This document shows positions 22,722 through 35,459 of a stretch of 64,000 bases of DNA, piece by piece. The position numbers and the translations under genes are program-made. Source of the stretch: Costus lasius (taxonomy: Eukaryota > Streptophyta > Magnoliopsida > Zingiberales > Costaceae); the NCBI GenBank assembly GCA_027563935.2, contig JANVAS020000203.1:1302001-1366000 (forward strand). Reading direction: 5' to 3'. Numbering within the stretch: the stretch's first letter is position 1; each line of letters starts with the position of its first letter. The notes below the pieces were generated by a model. The model saw only the letters and a list, made by a program, of their open reading frames with translations, made no database searches and was not told the origin of the DNA.

Positions 22722-22732
22722 AAGTGGGAGAT
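22722..22732 (+). other. Polypurine tract, C copy 2
   Basis: AAGTGGGAGAT lies directly before LTR3. Confidence 0.88.
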
Positions 22733-24410
22733 TGTTGGGGTATGCCCTTAAGGCTAATGTTTGAGGCCTGTGGGAATGTATCTGTATCATGTAATAAACT
22801 GTTATGTTTATAAAGGCATGGTTATTATTCAGTTGTTTACATTGTCTGCTGCAATATATGTTCTTCTGAATAATGTCTCAAAGCTGTTCAGCTGGGCTGA
22901 CATGCTGTTATGTCCTTAGTCGATATATCTTGGTGAACATGAGACAGCCTTGATATGGTTAAGACTAATATGTGTTCTAATCTTATAGGATGCTTCGACC
23001 ATGGAATAAGATGTAGACTCATGGGTACATTGGATGTGCTGGACAGACCCTACTAGGTTATTCAATTGTTTGTCACAATGTGAATATTCCTTGAATATGA
23101 CAAGTGGCACATTTCCTCTGACTTGAGATCACTTGTGTTTTCTAAATGATGATTGTCATTGTTTTGAGATAGTTCAATATCATTTGAAACATAATGATTA
23201 TAGACTATCTTGGATGGTGAGCTTGAATCAGGTTAGGGCACTAGTGATAGACATAGGATTGCCGTCTCCTTGTTCAAGGAGTGTGATGTTCTAAAGGGGC
23301 CCCCTGGATGAGATGATTGAGAAAAGAGTATGGCCATACCCAGGTGACAGTGTTCATCTGATCTAATCATGCTCATCATATTGGAGCTACAAGCTTGACA
23401 CGCTTGTCCAATAAGAACATCCAGTGGCAAAGGAAATATGCATGCCTTGTGAATTGATTCACACTTGTGCTATGGTTTGGGTGTAGTCTTGGAAGACTCT
23501 TTCCTTTATATCGGGAGACAGTGATGTGTTGCTAGATACCCCTCACTGATCGTGATAATGTGAATTATCGTTACCGACATTTAAAGGAAACCCTTAGGGT
23601 CGCACAATTTGATGATATGGCTTACTTCAGTCAGATCGTGTGGACTGAATTGTTTGGGTTCAGTTTAAAGGGATTTAATCTCTGATTGTAAGTGAGATCT
23701 AGTCTGATCATGTTTGATTGATTAGGGCTTGAGATCGGTAAGCTTCGATCGAGAGAATGATTGCTAGATCGGGCAGATCAGAAGCATCAAGAGATTAACG
23801 GTCAGATCTGGAGCCTTAGGGTTTATTTGAGATCTAGACTAGATCATTGGCTTGATTGGTTCTTAAACCGAACCAATGTGAACCGGCTCATGAAATGAGC
23901 GCATGGTTCAAGGCTTGGCGACTTGTTCACTTGGCGTGAACATTGGAGTGAGTGGTGTGGCTATTTTTAGTAACCACGATCTCCACTTGGAGATAACGCT
24001 CACGTTCGAATAGCTCTTGCTATTCTCGCCTCTCAAGCGACCTCTCTCTCGACACTCGTTGTGTGTGGCGACGCTTGGAAGATAGAGGAGGTTTTTGGCC
24101 AAAAGAGAAAAACACATCTCCATCCCTTTTCACTCGATCAAGGACTCCAAGGAACCTTGCTAGCACAAGGAGCACCAAGGGTAGGCGCATTGATCATCTT
24201 GTGTGTGAAACTTAGGAGAAGGCTCGCTTGCGTCTTTCCTTCCAAAGCTTCATCAAACCGATGGCAATGGTATGAGTTTATCTTCATCTATTCAAATATT
24301 CGAAAGCTAGTTATATGACATATATAGATCCTTTGAAATCCTAATATCCCATGCAAAATTTTGTTGCGCCACCATTAGGGTTTCTACCCCTTAGTTAGGG
24401 GTTCCCTTCA
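22733..24410 (+). mobile_element. Copia C LTR 3 (3')
   Basis: 1678 bp, ending CCCTTCA, then TSD GAGTT. ATGGCAATG and its donor-like sequence are at 24261 onward. It has about three differences from LTR2 and four from LTR1. Confidence 0.95.
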
Positions 24411-24415
24411 GAGTT

Positions 24416-25899
24416 GTCCTTAGTCGAGATATCTTGGTGAACATGAGACAGCCTTGATATGATTGAGACTAATATGTGTTCTAATCTTATAGGATGCTTC
24501 GAGCATGGAATACGATTTAGACACATAGGTGCATTGGATGTACTGGACTGACCCTACTTAGGATATTCAATTGTTTGTCACAATATGAATAAATCCTTAT
24601 AAGCGAGCAAGTGGCATATTCCCTCTGACTTGAGATCACTTGTGTTTCTAAGTGATGATTGACATTGTCTTGAGGTAGTTCAATATCATTTGAAAGATAA
24701 TGGTTAAGGATTATCTTGGATAGTGGGCATAAGTCATGTTAGGACACTAGCGATAGATAAAGGATTGCCTCTCCTAGTTGGAGTGTGGTGTTCTACTGGG
24801 GCCCCCTGGATGAGATGGTTGAGAATGTGTATGGCCATACCCAGATGACTATGTTCATCTGATCTAGCCATTCTCATCGTGTTGGAATTACAGGCTAGAC
24901 ACGCTTGTCCAACGAGAACATCCAGTGGCAAAGGGAACATGTATGCTGGGTGAATTGGATTCACACTTGTGCTATGTTTTGGGAGTAGTCTTGGAAGACT
25001 CTTTCCTTCATATCGGGAGACAGTGATGTGTTGCTAGATACCCCTCTCTGATCGTGATAACGTAAGTTATCGTTACCGACGTTGAAGGAAACCCTTAGGG
25101 TCGCACAATTTGATGATATGGCTTACTTATGTCAGATCGTGTGGATTGGAATTATTCTAGTTCAGTTTAAAGCAATTTAAACTCTGATTGGAAGTGAGAT
25201 CTAGTCTAATCATGTTTGATTGATTAGGGCATATGATCGGTAAGCTTCGATCGGGAGAATTGATGCTTGATCGTAAAGATCAAGAGATTCAATGAGATGT
25301 GTGGTTGGATCTTGAGCCATTTGGTTCAATCAGATCAAGACCAGGGCTTGTTCGATTTGGTCCTTGAACCAAATGAAATTGAACCGGTTCACTTAGTGAA
25401 CGCATGGTTCAAATTAGAGGTTTCGGTTGGTTCACTTAGGGTGAACGCATGGGAGTTAAAGAGGGAGTTAAGAAGGGGGTTACATGTTTGGTTCTTACCA
25501 AATATGGTAACCGAATCTTTCCTTCTTGGGCTCTCCCTCTCGGTTTTCAAAACCGCTCTCTTCCTCCTCTCGCATTCTTCTTCCGCTTCACGAAAAGAAG
25601 GAGTTTAACCAAGCAAAGGGTGAACATCTCATCTACTCACTCGATCAAAGACCCCTAGTGTCTTTGCTAGCACAAGGAGCACAAGGGAGAAGCAAACTTC
25701 ATCTTGTGTGTGATACGTTTGGAGAAGAGGCACTCGCCCCTTTCTTCTTCCAAGCCGCCACTGAAAGCATGGCAATGGTAATGCTCTAACCTATCCTTTC
25801 AAGGTTGATCATATGTTTAAGTCATGCGATCTTTGAAACCTAGTATTTCCGCCGTTGCTACAAAATTTTGAATGCGCATGTGACCTAGGTTTCCTTTCA
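24416..25899 (+). mobile_element. Copia B 5' LTR, second segment
   Basis: The remaining 1484 bp of B's 5' LTR, resuming at GTCCTTAGTCGAG after C and its TSD. It matches 33532-35015 with about a dozen differences. Notable sites are a perfect dyad GATAAC-gtaa-GTTATC (25056-25071), GTTCAC-tta-GTGAAC (25387-25401), a perfect CArG box CCAAATATGG (25498-25507), and ATGGCAATG (25769-25777) followed by GTAATG. Confidence 0.93.
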
Positions 25900-27736
25900 G
25901 TGGTATCAAAGCGCTGGTTTTTGGCTTGATATATATGATTGCCATCTTGTGATCCATGTTTGGTTTTATGCTTTGGATAGATCTTCATGATGCGCATGCT
26001 TTTGTTGTCATGCGAAAATACATGCCATATGTTAGATGTATTTTGTTTACTTTTAAGCTTGCGCATATGATGTTTTTGTTTGCGCTTTTCATAGAAGTTT
26101 TCAATTAAAACTTATCATCATGCGCGACCCTCACTAGATCTATCTAAGCGCCTGCTTCAAACACTTAGACGGGTTTACAATGTTGAAGTTGTTAGTCAAG
26201 TCTGGACCCAACAGCCTAATCAGACCATCTGACAGCCTGGATGGGGCAGCCGGATAGCACCTGTGCGCAAGCTATACAGGTGGCTATAGGCCGACTGCAG
26301 AAGGGCGTGTAGCGATGTCTGATTGAGGCGCCTGGTGAACGATCATGATTATGGCCCGGGGTCACACCCGCTTGCCAGAAATCATGTGGGACGTTCAGCC
26401 CTTAAGGCATGCATAGTTGACCATGAGGTCGATGCAAGTCAGTTATGACTGGGTGCGTGCAAGGGTAGTGGGTCTGATTTAGTCTAATGAGTGGATACCT
26501 GTAAATGGACCGTTGTAAGGTAGTAGGGCACATAAGGAAATAAAATTGATGCCATGGGGTTTTATAAAATTTTATTTCTGTTTTGGATCACATGTATGCA
26601 TGTTTAACATGTTGATTGGGTGTTTATTTAATCTTATGTGGGCTGCCCTTATTTTGTATGCTGTGCTGGGGCCTGCGTGCCTGGAATTAAATATAAATTT
26701 TGCTATGATCTGCGTATCACACTTTGATTTATGAAAATGTATAATTGACCTGCGTGTCAAACCATGTCTAGATAGTTTCAAATATGTAATTTGAGTAGAC
26801 ATGAGCACACAGCACAAATGGCAGATGCGCATGCAGCAATTGGCTTCACTAGATGGGTGGTCTAGAGGTCGACTCTAGAATAGCCGCATACTGCCTGGTG
26901 GGCACATTTGAGCTGCAGAGGGCGATTGGGCTCGAGCTGGGCCAGATGAAGTACAAGAGTCCCATAAAGAGCTCAAGTGAAGACTTTTGTAAAACTAAGG
27001 TTTTACTTAGGCTTTTATGGGCGTTTACCACATAAGATGTTTGGTGCTTTCATTTACTGTTTTAAGTAATATTAGCACATGCATGCTTTAAACTTCTGCT
27101 ATCACTATAGAATTTGCATGATAGTAAGAAGATAAAAAGGACCGTTAAAATCCAACGTGAATATCAAGCTCGATTGCCTTCTGACGCGAAACCTCACTGT
27201 TCTGACTATCGTTGGGGCCGTGTTGTACCCACTCAGTGGGCACGCTCAGCTATCTTCAGACGGTGCGCGATTACACCTACATGCTATAGAGAAGGGATTT
27301 ATCGCTTCTCGTTGCTCAGCATAGCACGTGGTGGTCCAGGGAGTAGGTCAGGTCAGCTTGACCATATATATGCTACATATTGAGCATATGATAGCTAGAT
27401 GGAGGCAGCCATCTGAGGAATCAGAGACTGTGTTGTACCAACTAAGTTGGCACAATCTTCTAGATTGCCTAGATGAAGGGGAATCGCACGGGTTGGCGAT
27501 TGGCATGGATAGCCTACCGGTGATTAGTGCTTGAACTCTCTGTGTATCTTATCTCGCTTGAGCGGGACGCGGAGATCAAGTATGAAAACTGGATCCCATC
27601 TCACTAAGAGAGTTTCACTCTTTCGGGCTGTTTTATTGGATTTTCAGTCAGATAAAATAGTGAGAAAAGAATCATTCTTAAGTCCTGGATTGATTCTAAC
27701 ATGCATACTGACCTTGTTGTTCTTGCTATGTTGTAG
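25778..27736 (+). other. Candidate gag leader intron of copia B
   Basis: A non-coding leader of about 1.85 kb plus the LTR tail. The donor-like GTAATG follows ATGGCAATG. The acceptor-like CTATGTTGTAG ends at 27736, and the next codon (27737) is in frame with gag. The usual gag ATG is replaced by ACA here, so the LTR codon is the only nearby in-frame ATG. Inside are a diverged primer site TGGTATCAAAGC (25901-25912), a stem-loop at 26344-26350/26380-26386 with a core shared with C, a second stem at 26258-26264/26276-26282, and twin hairpins at 27220-27243 and 27429-27454. Confidence 0.6.
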
Positions 27737-30043
27737 ATTCCTGCAGCAACGAACACCACAGGGCTCAATTTGCGATCCATATTGGAAAGAGAGAAGTTTG
27801 CTGGGCCAAACTTCTCAGACTGGTACAGACAGCTTAAGATTGTTCTCAAAGCTGAGAGGAAGCTGTATGTCCTTGAGCCGGCAATACCGGCTCAACCCGC
27901 TGCGAACGCTGCAAGAGCGGTTCGAGATGCTTATGAGAAGCACGTCAGTGATAGTACTGATGTCGCTTGCCTTATGCTTGCGTCAATGACGCCCGAGCTC
28001 CAGCGTCAGCATGAGGATTTGTCAGCTATTGATATTATAGCAAATCTCAAAATGTTGTATGCTGCACAGGCAAGGACAGAACGCTATAACTTAACAAAAC
28101 TTTTCTTTCATAGCAAACTGACTGAAGGGAGTCCAGTGGGAGCTCACGTACTCAAGATGATTGGGTACAAAGAGGCTCTAGAGAAACTGGGACATACCAT
28201 CAATCAAGAACTTGTTGTAGACATTATTTTGCAGTCTCTCCCGGCTTCTTTCAATCCGTTCATCATTAATTTTAATATGAACAAAATCGACTGTACTTCG
28301 GCAGAGTTACTGAACATGCTCTGCACCACAGAGCAGACTCTTGAGAAAGGAAAGCCTTCATCCTCTGTCTTAATGGTTCCTTCAAGGAATAAGAAGAAGG
28401 GGAAGAAGGGCAAAACCCCTATCAAGAGCTATAACAAGGCTTTGAAACAAAAGGTGAAGCGGTCAAAGGACAACAGATGTTTCCATTGTGGCCAGCTGGG
28501 TCACTGGAAGAAGGACTGTAGAGCGCTCCAAGGAGAGAAGAAGGGAAGCAAGCCTTTCACTTCTGGCTCAGGTATTTACGTGACTGAAGTCATGGTTGCT
28601 TCTTCTATTTCATGGGTGTTGGACACTGCATGTGGAGTTCACATTTGTTCAAATGTGCAGGAACTCAAGAGAAGAAGACAGGTGGGACAACATGAGGTGG
28701 ACCTACGAGTTGGAAACGGGGCACGGGTTGCTGCTGTTGTTGTAGGAGAATATAACATCTCTTTACCATCTGGACTTGTATTAGAACTTGACAATTGTTA
28801 TTTTGTACCAAGCATAACTAAGAATATTATCTCTATTCCTGCTCTTGTCAGGAAAGGCTTTTCTTTTGAATGCAAAACTTCACAGTGTTGTATTTCATAT
28901 GATAATATTGTTTATGCAACTGGGTCGATTAACAATGGGTTATACATGTTGGACATGGAATGTTCTGTACAACAAATTGATAACAAAAGGGCCAAGTATG
29001 CTGATGACAGCACCTTGCTATGGCATAGTCGTTTAGGCCATATTAACAAGAAGCGCATTAAGCGGTTGCATGATCATGGACTGCTGGGATCATTCTCCTA
29101 TGAGGAGCTTGATACATGCAAAGCTTGTTTAATGGGTAAAATGACGAAGAATCCTTTTACTAATAAAGGTGAAAGGGCTTCAGGTTTACTTGACCTTATT
29201 CACAGTGATGTGTGTGGGCCATTTAGTAAACATGCCAGAGGTGGCTATTCATACTTCATTACTTTTACTGATGATTTCAGTAGGTATGGTTATGTCTATC
29301 TAATGAGACATAAGAGTGAATCTTTTGACAAGTTCAAAGAATTCAAAAATGAAGTACAGAATCAGTTAAGCCGAAATATCAAGGCACTTCGTTCAGATCG
29401 AGGTGGAGAATACTTGAGTCGTGAGTTTACTAACTATCTGAAGGAGTGTGGGATTATCTCACAGCTCACTCCGCCAGGAACACCGCAATGGAATGGTGTG
29501 TCCGAGAGGAGAAATAGAACCTTATTGGATATGGTTCGTTCTATGATGAGTCAGGCTACTCTACCTTACTCCTTTTGGGGATTTGCACTGGAAACAGCTG
29601 CAAAGGTGCTAAACCGAGTGCCATCCAAGGCCGTTTCAAAGACACCATATGAGTTATGGTATGGGAAACAGCCGAGCTTGACATTTATCAAAATCTGGGG
29701 TTGCGAGGCTTATGTCAAAAAGCTCGCCTCTGGGAAACTGGAAAGCAGATCTGATAAATGTATATTTGTCGGTTACCCTAAAGAAACTAAGGGTTATTAT
29801 TTCTATGATCCCAAAGAGAACAAAGTATTTGTTGCTCGAACGGCTATTTTTTTTGAGAAGGAATTTCTTTTGCAAGAGGCCAGTGGGAGAGAAATAAAGC
29901 TGGATGAAATTCCAGAAGAGGGACAAAGTATTCAAGCTCAGTTGGATGAGCCTGAGCCAATAGATCAGGTTAATGTTCAACCTGAGGCTCAGACGTCACG
30001 GGAACCGCGTAGATCGGGAAGGATTCGTCGTCAGGCTGAGCGC
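27737..30043 (+). pseudogene. Copia B gag-protease-integrase, interrupted by solo LTR D
   Basis: An open frame of 769 codons up to the D insertion. Gag carries the zinc knuckle CFHCGQLGHWKKDC, protease the DTA motif, and integrase the zinc domain and all three catalytic acids (HSDVCGP, LRSDRGGEY, NGVSERRNR). Unlike both C copies, the integrase core here has no frameshift. No ATG stands at the standard start. I begin the feature at the predicted splice acceptor, which keeps the frame with ATGGCAATG in the LTR. The frame is intact but for D, whose insertion brings an in-frame stop at 30220. Confidence 0.88.
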
Positions 30044-31721
30044 TGTTGGGGTATGCCCTTAAGGCTAATGTTTGAGGCCTTGGGATTGTATCAGTATCAT
30101 GTAATAAACTCTTATGTTTATAAAGGCATGGTTGTTATTCAGTTTGTTACATTATCTGTTGCAATAAGTGTACTTCTGAATAATGTCTCAAAGCTGTTCA
30201 GCTGGGCTGACATGCTGTGAAGTCCTTAGTCGAGATATCTTGGTGAACATGAGACAGCCTTGATATGATTGAGACTAATATGTGCTCTAATCTTATAGGA
30301 TGCTTCGAGCATGGAATAAGATGTAGACTCATGGGTACATTGGATGTACTGGACAGACCCTACTAGGATATTCAATTGCTTGTCACAATGTGAATAATCC
30401 TTGAATGTAACAAGTGGCACATTTCCTCTAACTTGAGATCACTAGTGTTTCTAAATGATGATTGTCATTGTTTTGAGGTAGTTCAATATCATTTGAAACA
30501 TAATGGTTATAGACTATCTTGGATGGTGAGCTTGAGTCAGGTTAGGGCATTAGTGATAGACAAAGGATTGCCGTCTCTATAATTGGAGTGTGGTGTTCTA
30601 AAGGGGCCCCCTGGATGAGATGATTGAGAAAGTGTATGGCCATACCCAGGTGACTGTGTTCATCTGTTCTAATCATGCTCATCATATTGGAGCTATAAGC
30701 TTGACACGCTTGTCCAATAAGAACATCCAGTGGCAAAGGAAGCATGTATGCCTTGTGAATTGGATTCACACTTGTGCTGTAGTTTGGGTGTAGTCTTGGA
30801 AGACTCTTTCCTTTATATCGGGAGACAGTGATGTGTTGCTAGATACCCCTTACTGATCGTGATAACGTAAGTTGTCGTTACCGACATTTAGAGGAAACCC
30901 TTAGGGTCGCACAATTTGATGATATGGCTTACTTAAGTCAGATCGTGTGGACTGAATTGTTTGAGTTCAGTTTAAAGGGATTTACTCTCTGAATAAAAGT
31001 GAGATCTGGTCTAATCATGTTTGATTGATTAGGGCTTGAGATCGGTAAGCTTCGATCGAGAGAATAGATGCTAGATCGGTCAGATCAAGAGCATTAAGAG
31101 ATCAACGGTCAGATCTTAGGCCTCAGTGGTTTATTATGATCTGGACTAATTGCTTGGTTTATTTGGTTGTTGAACCAAATCGATTTGAACCAGCTCATTG
31201 GATGAGCGCATGGTTCAGGTGGTGAGGCATTTGCGATTGGGGTAATGCATGGTCGCATGAACGTTTGGACTTTGCTATTTTTAGATAGCATGTTCTCAAA
31301 CGTGTCCATGATCTCACGTCGCCTCTCTCTCTCGGCTCTTCACGCCTTTGTCGCCTCCTTGGTTTTCTTGAGAGAAGCATTCTCGTGTAAAAAAAGCTAA
31401 GAGACGACAAGAGGAGAAAGTTTCGCCAAGCAGGGAGATCATCTTCCCTCCCATTCGATCAAGACCTCTTGGAACCTTGCTAGCACAAGGAGCACCAAAA
31501 GAGAAAGCGACATCATCTTGTGTGTGACAATTTGGAGGAGACCTCTTTTGTTCTCTTGCTTCCAAGGCGACATCCTTCATATGGCTTCGGTATGAATTCC
31601 TTTTCTGTTGTTAAAGTTGATCATAATACATGCTATCCGGTCTTAGGAAACCCTAGATTCCGCCCATGCATGTTTTGTTTAGCGCATGTTTTAGGGTTTC
31701 GCCCCTTGTAGGGGACCTTCA
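30044..31721 (+). mobile_element. Solo LTR D (copia, same family as C)
   Basis: 1678 bp, TGTTGGGG...ACCTTCA, with TSD AGCGC at 30039-30043 and 31722-31726. It is inserted in B's pol between integrase and RT; removal restores the frame exactly. It is clearly diverged from the B and C LTRs yet has the same length as C. ATG GCT TCG at 31581-31589 is followed by GTATGAAT, the same start-plus-donor layout. Confidence 0.95.
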
Positions 31722-31726
31722 AGCGC

Positions 31727-33277
31727 TATGACGGAGTCTACATCATTAATGATGAACCCCTCACTTATGCGGATGCGGTCAGTGGACCGGAATCAGCAAG
31801 ATGGCTTGAAGCTATGCGAGCCGAGATGGACTCCATGTCAGAAAACCAAGTCTGGGATTTGGTTGATCCGCCTCCGGGAGTAATCCCTATAGGCTGTAAA
31901 TGGATCTTCAAAAAGAAGAAAGACATGGACGGTAACGTGGTTACATATAAGGGCAGGCTAGTTGCGAAAGGTTTCAAACAAATCTACGGGATAGATTATG
32001 ATGAAACTTTCTCTCCTGTAGCCATGTTCAAGTCCATTCGAATCATTCTCGCGATAGCAGCATATTATGATTATGAGATCTGGCAAATGGATGTGAAGAC
32101 CGCTTTCCTTAATGGAAAACTGGAAGAGGATGTGTATATGACACAGCCTGAAGGTTTCATCAATCCATCAGAACGTCATAAAATATGCAAATTAAAGAGG
32201 TCCATTTATGGACTAAAACAAGCATCGAGAAGCTGGAATATTCGTTTTGATGAATCAGTTACTGAATTTGGTTTCATCAAAAATGAAGATGACCCGTGTA
32301 TATACAAATGGTTTGGTGGGAGCGTGATTACTTTCCTAGTCCTCTACGTCGATGATATTTTAATCATTGGAAACGATATTCCTGATCTACATGCGGTCAA
32401 GGCATGGTTAAGAAAATGTTTCCAGATGAAAGATTTGGGAGAAGCAGCCTATGTATTAGGTGTGGAGATCTACAGAGATAGATCTAATAGGCTTCTCGGG
32501 CTGTGCCAGAGTACTTACATCGATAAGGTCCTAGAAAGATTCTATTTAGAAAATTCTAAAAGAGGATATCTTCCAGTCAGACATGGTCTGAATCTTTCAA
32601 AGAGCCAGTGTCCTCAAACACAGTCTGAGAAAGATGAGATGGACAATACGCCTTATGCTTCGGCTATTGGGTCCATCATGTATGTGATGTTATGTACTCG
32701 CCCAGATGTCGCTTATGGGTTAAGCATGACCAGTCGGTTCCAAAGTAATCCAGGGAAGGTACACAGGATTGCAGTCAAGAATATTTTGAAATATCTTCGG
32801 AGAACCAAAGATATGTTCTTGATTTATGGAGGTCAGGAAGAACTCAGTATTGAAGGATATACTGACGCTTCGTTCCAATCTGACCAAGACGATTTCCGAT
32901 CGCAATCAGGCTATGTTTTTAGCTTGAATGGAGGAGCAGTGGTGTGGAAGAGTTTCAAACAGTCAATTGTTGCTGATTCCACAACAGAAGCTGAGTATGT
33001 TGCAGCCTCAGAAGCATCAAAGGAGGCAGTATGGATTCGTAAGTTCGTTAAGGAACTTGGTGTTGTTTCTTCGAGTGCAGATCCATTGGTTATCTTCTGT
33101 GATAACACTGGAGCGATTGCACAAGCAAAGGAACCACGGTCACACCAGAAGTCCAAGCACATACAAAGAAGGTTTCATTTGATCCGTGAGATCATAGATC
33201 GAGGAGAGATCAAGATCTGCAAGGTTCATACAGATGACAATCTAGCTGACCCACTTACAAAGCCTCTGGCGCAGTAG
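31727..33277 (+). pseudogene. Copia B RT and RNase H, with late nonsense codon
   Basis: This continues B's polyprotein with no frame loss: linker, RT (YDETFSP, QMDVKTAFLNGK, YVDD at 32345-32356) and RNase H (TDASF, TEAEY, CDNTGAI, ADPLTKPLAQ). A TAG at 33275-33277 stands where C has CAG, removing only the last 17 or so residues. All catalytic motifs are present. Apart from D and this late stop, B looks recently competent. Confidence 0.9.
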
Positions 33278-33337
33278 AAGCATGAGAAGCACTGTAATAA
33301 TATGGGTTTGAGATTTCTCAACCATTAGTTTAAGTGC

Positions 33338-33348
33338 AAGTGGGAGAT
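33338..33348 (+). other. Polypurine tract of copia B
   Basis: AAGTGGGAGAT lies immediately before the 3' LTR. Confidence 0.88.
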
Positions 33349-35015
33349 TGTTGGGGTATGCCCTTAAGGCTAAATGTTTGAGGCCTTGGGTTATTATCAG
33401 TATCATGTATAAACTATGTATATGTTTTATAAAGGCAATTGTTGTTATTCAGATTGTTGCATTACCTGCTGCTATATGTATACTTCTGAGTAATGTCTCA
33501 ATGATGTTCAGCTTAGCTGATTTTCAGAGTTGTCCTTAGTCGAGATATCTTGGTGAACATGAGACAGCCTTGATATGATTGAGACTAATATGTGTTCTAA
33601 TCTTATAGGATGCTTCGAGCATGGAATACGATTTAGACACATAGGTGCATTGGATGTACTGGACTGACCCTACTTAGGATATTCAATTGTTTGTCACAAT
33701 ATGAATAAATCCTTATAAGCGAGCAAGTGGCATATTCCCTCTGACTTGAGATCACTTGTGTTTCTAAGTGATGATTGACATTGTCTTGAGGTAGTTCAAT
33801 ATCATTTGAAAGATAATGGTTAAGGATTATCTTGGATAGTGGGCATAAGTCATGTTAGGACACTAGCGATAGATAAAGGATTGCCTCTCCTAGTTGGAGT
33901 GTGGTGTTCTACTGGGGCCCCCTGGATGAGATGGTTGAGAATGTGTATGGCCATACCCAGATGACTATGTTCATCTGATCTAACCATTCTCATCGTGTTG
34001 GAATTACAGGCTAGACACGCTTGTCCAACGAGAACATCCAGTGGCAAAGGGAACATGTATGCTGGGTGAATTGGATTCACACTTGTGCTATGTTTTGGGA
34101 GTAGTCTTGGAAGACTCTTTCCTTCATATCGGGAGACAGTGATGTGTTGCTAGATACCCCTCTCTGATCGTGATAACGTAAGTTATCGTTACCGATGTTG
34201 AAGGAAACCCTTAGGGTCGCACAATTTGATGATATGGCTTACTTATGTCAGATCGTGTGGATTGGAATTATTCTAGTTCAGTTTAAAGCAATTTAAACTC
34301 TGATTGGAAGTGAGATCTAGTCTAATCATGTTTGATTGATTAGGGCATATGATCGGTAAGTTTCGATCGGGAGAATTGATGCTTGATCGTAAAGATCAAG
34401 AGATTCAATGAGATCTGTGGTTGGATCTTGAGCCATTTGGTTCAATCAGATCAAGACCAGGGCTTGTTCGATTTGGTCCTTGAACCAAATGAAATTGAAC
34501 CGGTTCACTTAGTGAACGCATGGTTCAAATGAGAGGTTTCGGTTGGTTCACTTAGGGTGAACGCATGGGAGTTAAAGAGGGAGTTAAGAAGGGGGTTACA
34601 TGTTTGGTTCTTACCAAATATGGTAACCGAATCTTTCCTTCTTGGGCTCTCCCTCTCGGTTTTCAAAACCGCTTTCTTCCTCCTCTCGCATTCTTCTTCC
34701 TCTTCATGAAAAGAAGGAGTTTAACCAAGCAAAGGGTGAACATCTCATCTCCTCACTCGATCAAAGACCCCTAGTGTCTTTGCTAGCACAAGGAGCACAA
34801 GGGAGAAGCAAACTTCATCTTGTGTGTGATACGTTTGGAGAAGAGGCACTCGCCCCTTTCTTCTTCCAAGCCGCCACTCAAAGCATGGCAATGGTAATGC
34901 TCTAACCTATCCTTTCAAGGTTGATCATATGTTTAAGTCATGCGATCTTTGAAACCTAGTATTTCTGCCGTCGCTACAAAATTTTGAATGCGCATGTGAC
35001 CTAGGTTTCCTTTCA
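33349..35015 (+). mobile_element. Copia B 3' LTR
   Basis: An uninterrupted 1667-bp LTR, followed by TSD AATCC. It preserves the empty target of C (CAGAGTTGTCC near 33525). The dyad is at 34172-34187, and ATGGCAATG is at 34885 with GTAATG after it. Confidence 0.95.
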
Positions 35016-35020
35016 AATCC

Positions 35021-35459
35021 ATCTCAGATCACATGGCCTCAAGCCATCTCTCGGAGTCTGGTCTGGTGATCGCCTCATCATAGCTCCTGGGCTCATCCTC
35101 AATGATGAAGATCCCATCGTGTTGGGTCGGCAGTGACCCATACCTCTCAGGTGCACGACGAATCCTTCTAGACCTATGTGGGACCTATGTCTAAGCCACA
35201 GCCTGCCTAGCAACCGGTACAGGTGGCTTAGGTTCCTTCTCAGTGTCTTCTGGTTGCACTTGAACCTCGTCCAAGTCAAACTTTCTCCCACTAACTTCTT
35301 TCATGAGAAATTCTTTCTCTATAAAGACAGCTCCCCGAGCAACAAAAACTTTGTTCTCGGTAGGGATATAGAAGTAGTTTCCTTAGGATACCACACAAAC
35401 ACACATCTATCAGATCTAGGTTCTAGCTTGCTAGAATCCTAACATTTGACATAAGCCTC
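35021..35459 (-). pseudogene. Copia A integrase C-terminus and linker to RT
   Basis: A minus-strand fragment continuing from 7815 after removal of B. Residues like those around EMDSMS are near 35021. A variable acidic and basic linker follows. The integrase tail, related to EAYVK...LESRSDKCIFVGYPKE in C, is near 35370-35459. Several stops are present. It is cut at 35459 by the Athila-like element. Confidence 0.8.

Larger units (their letters stand above)
7999..24410 (+). mobile_element. Copia C tandem element: LTR-internal-LTR-internal-LTR
   Basis: A 16.4-kb insertion with one TSD pair GAGTT (7994-7998, 24411-24415). It holds three LTRs of exactly 1678 bp (7999, 15359, 22733) and two internal regions (9677-15358 and 17037-22732). 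The internal regions differ by about 20 substitutions and a net 14 bp. The uninterrupted target reads through near 33520-33540 in B's 3' LTR. The arrangement fits unequal recombination between LTRs of a single insertion. Confidence 0.95.
7816..35015 (+). mobile_element. Copia element B (Angela/Tork-like), carrying nested C and D
   Basis: Ty1/copia element inserted in A's pol with TSD AATCC at 7811-7815 and 35016-35020. Without nested C (7999-24410) and D (30044-31721) it is a standard element: 5' LTR, tRNA-iMet-type primer site, long leader, gag-protease-integrase-RT-RNase H, polypurine tract (33338-33348) and 3' LTR. Both LTRs are 1667 bp when reassembled and differ at about 13 sites by eye. 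Removing B with one TSD rejoins A's frame across the MDSMS motif. Confidence 0.95.
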
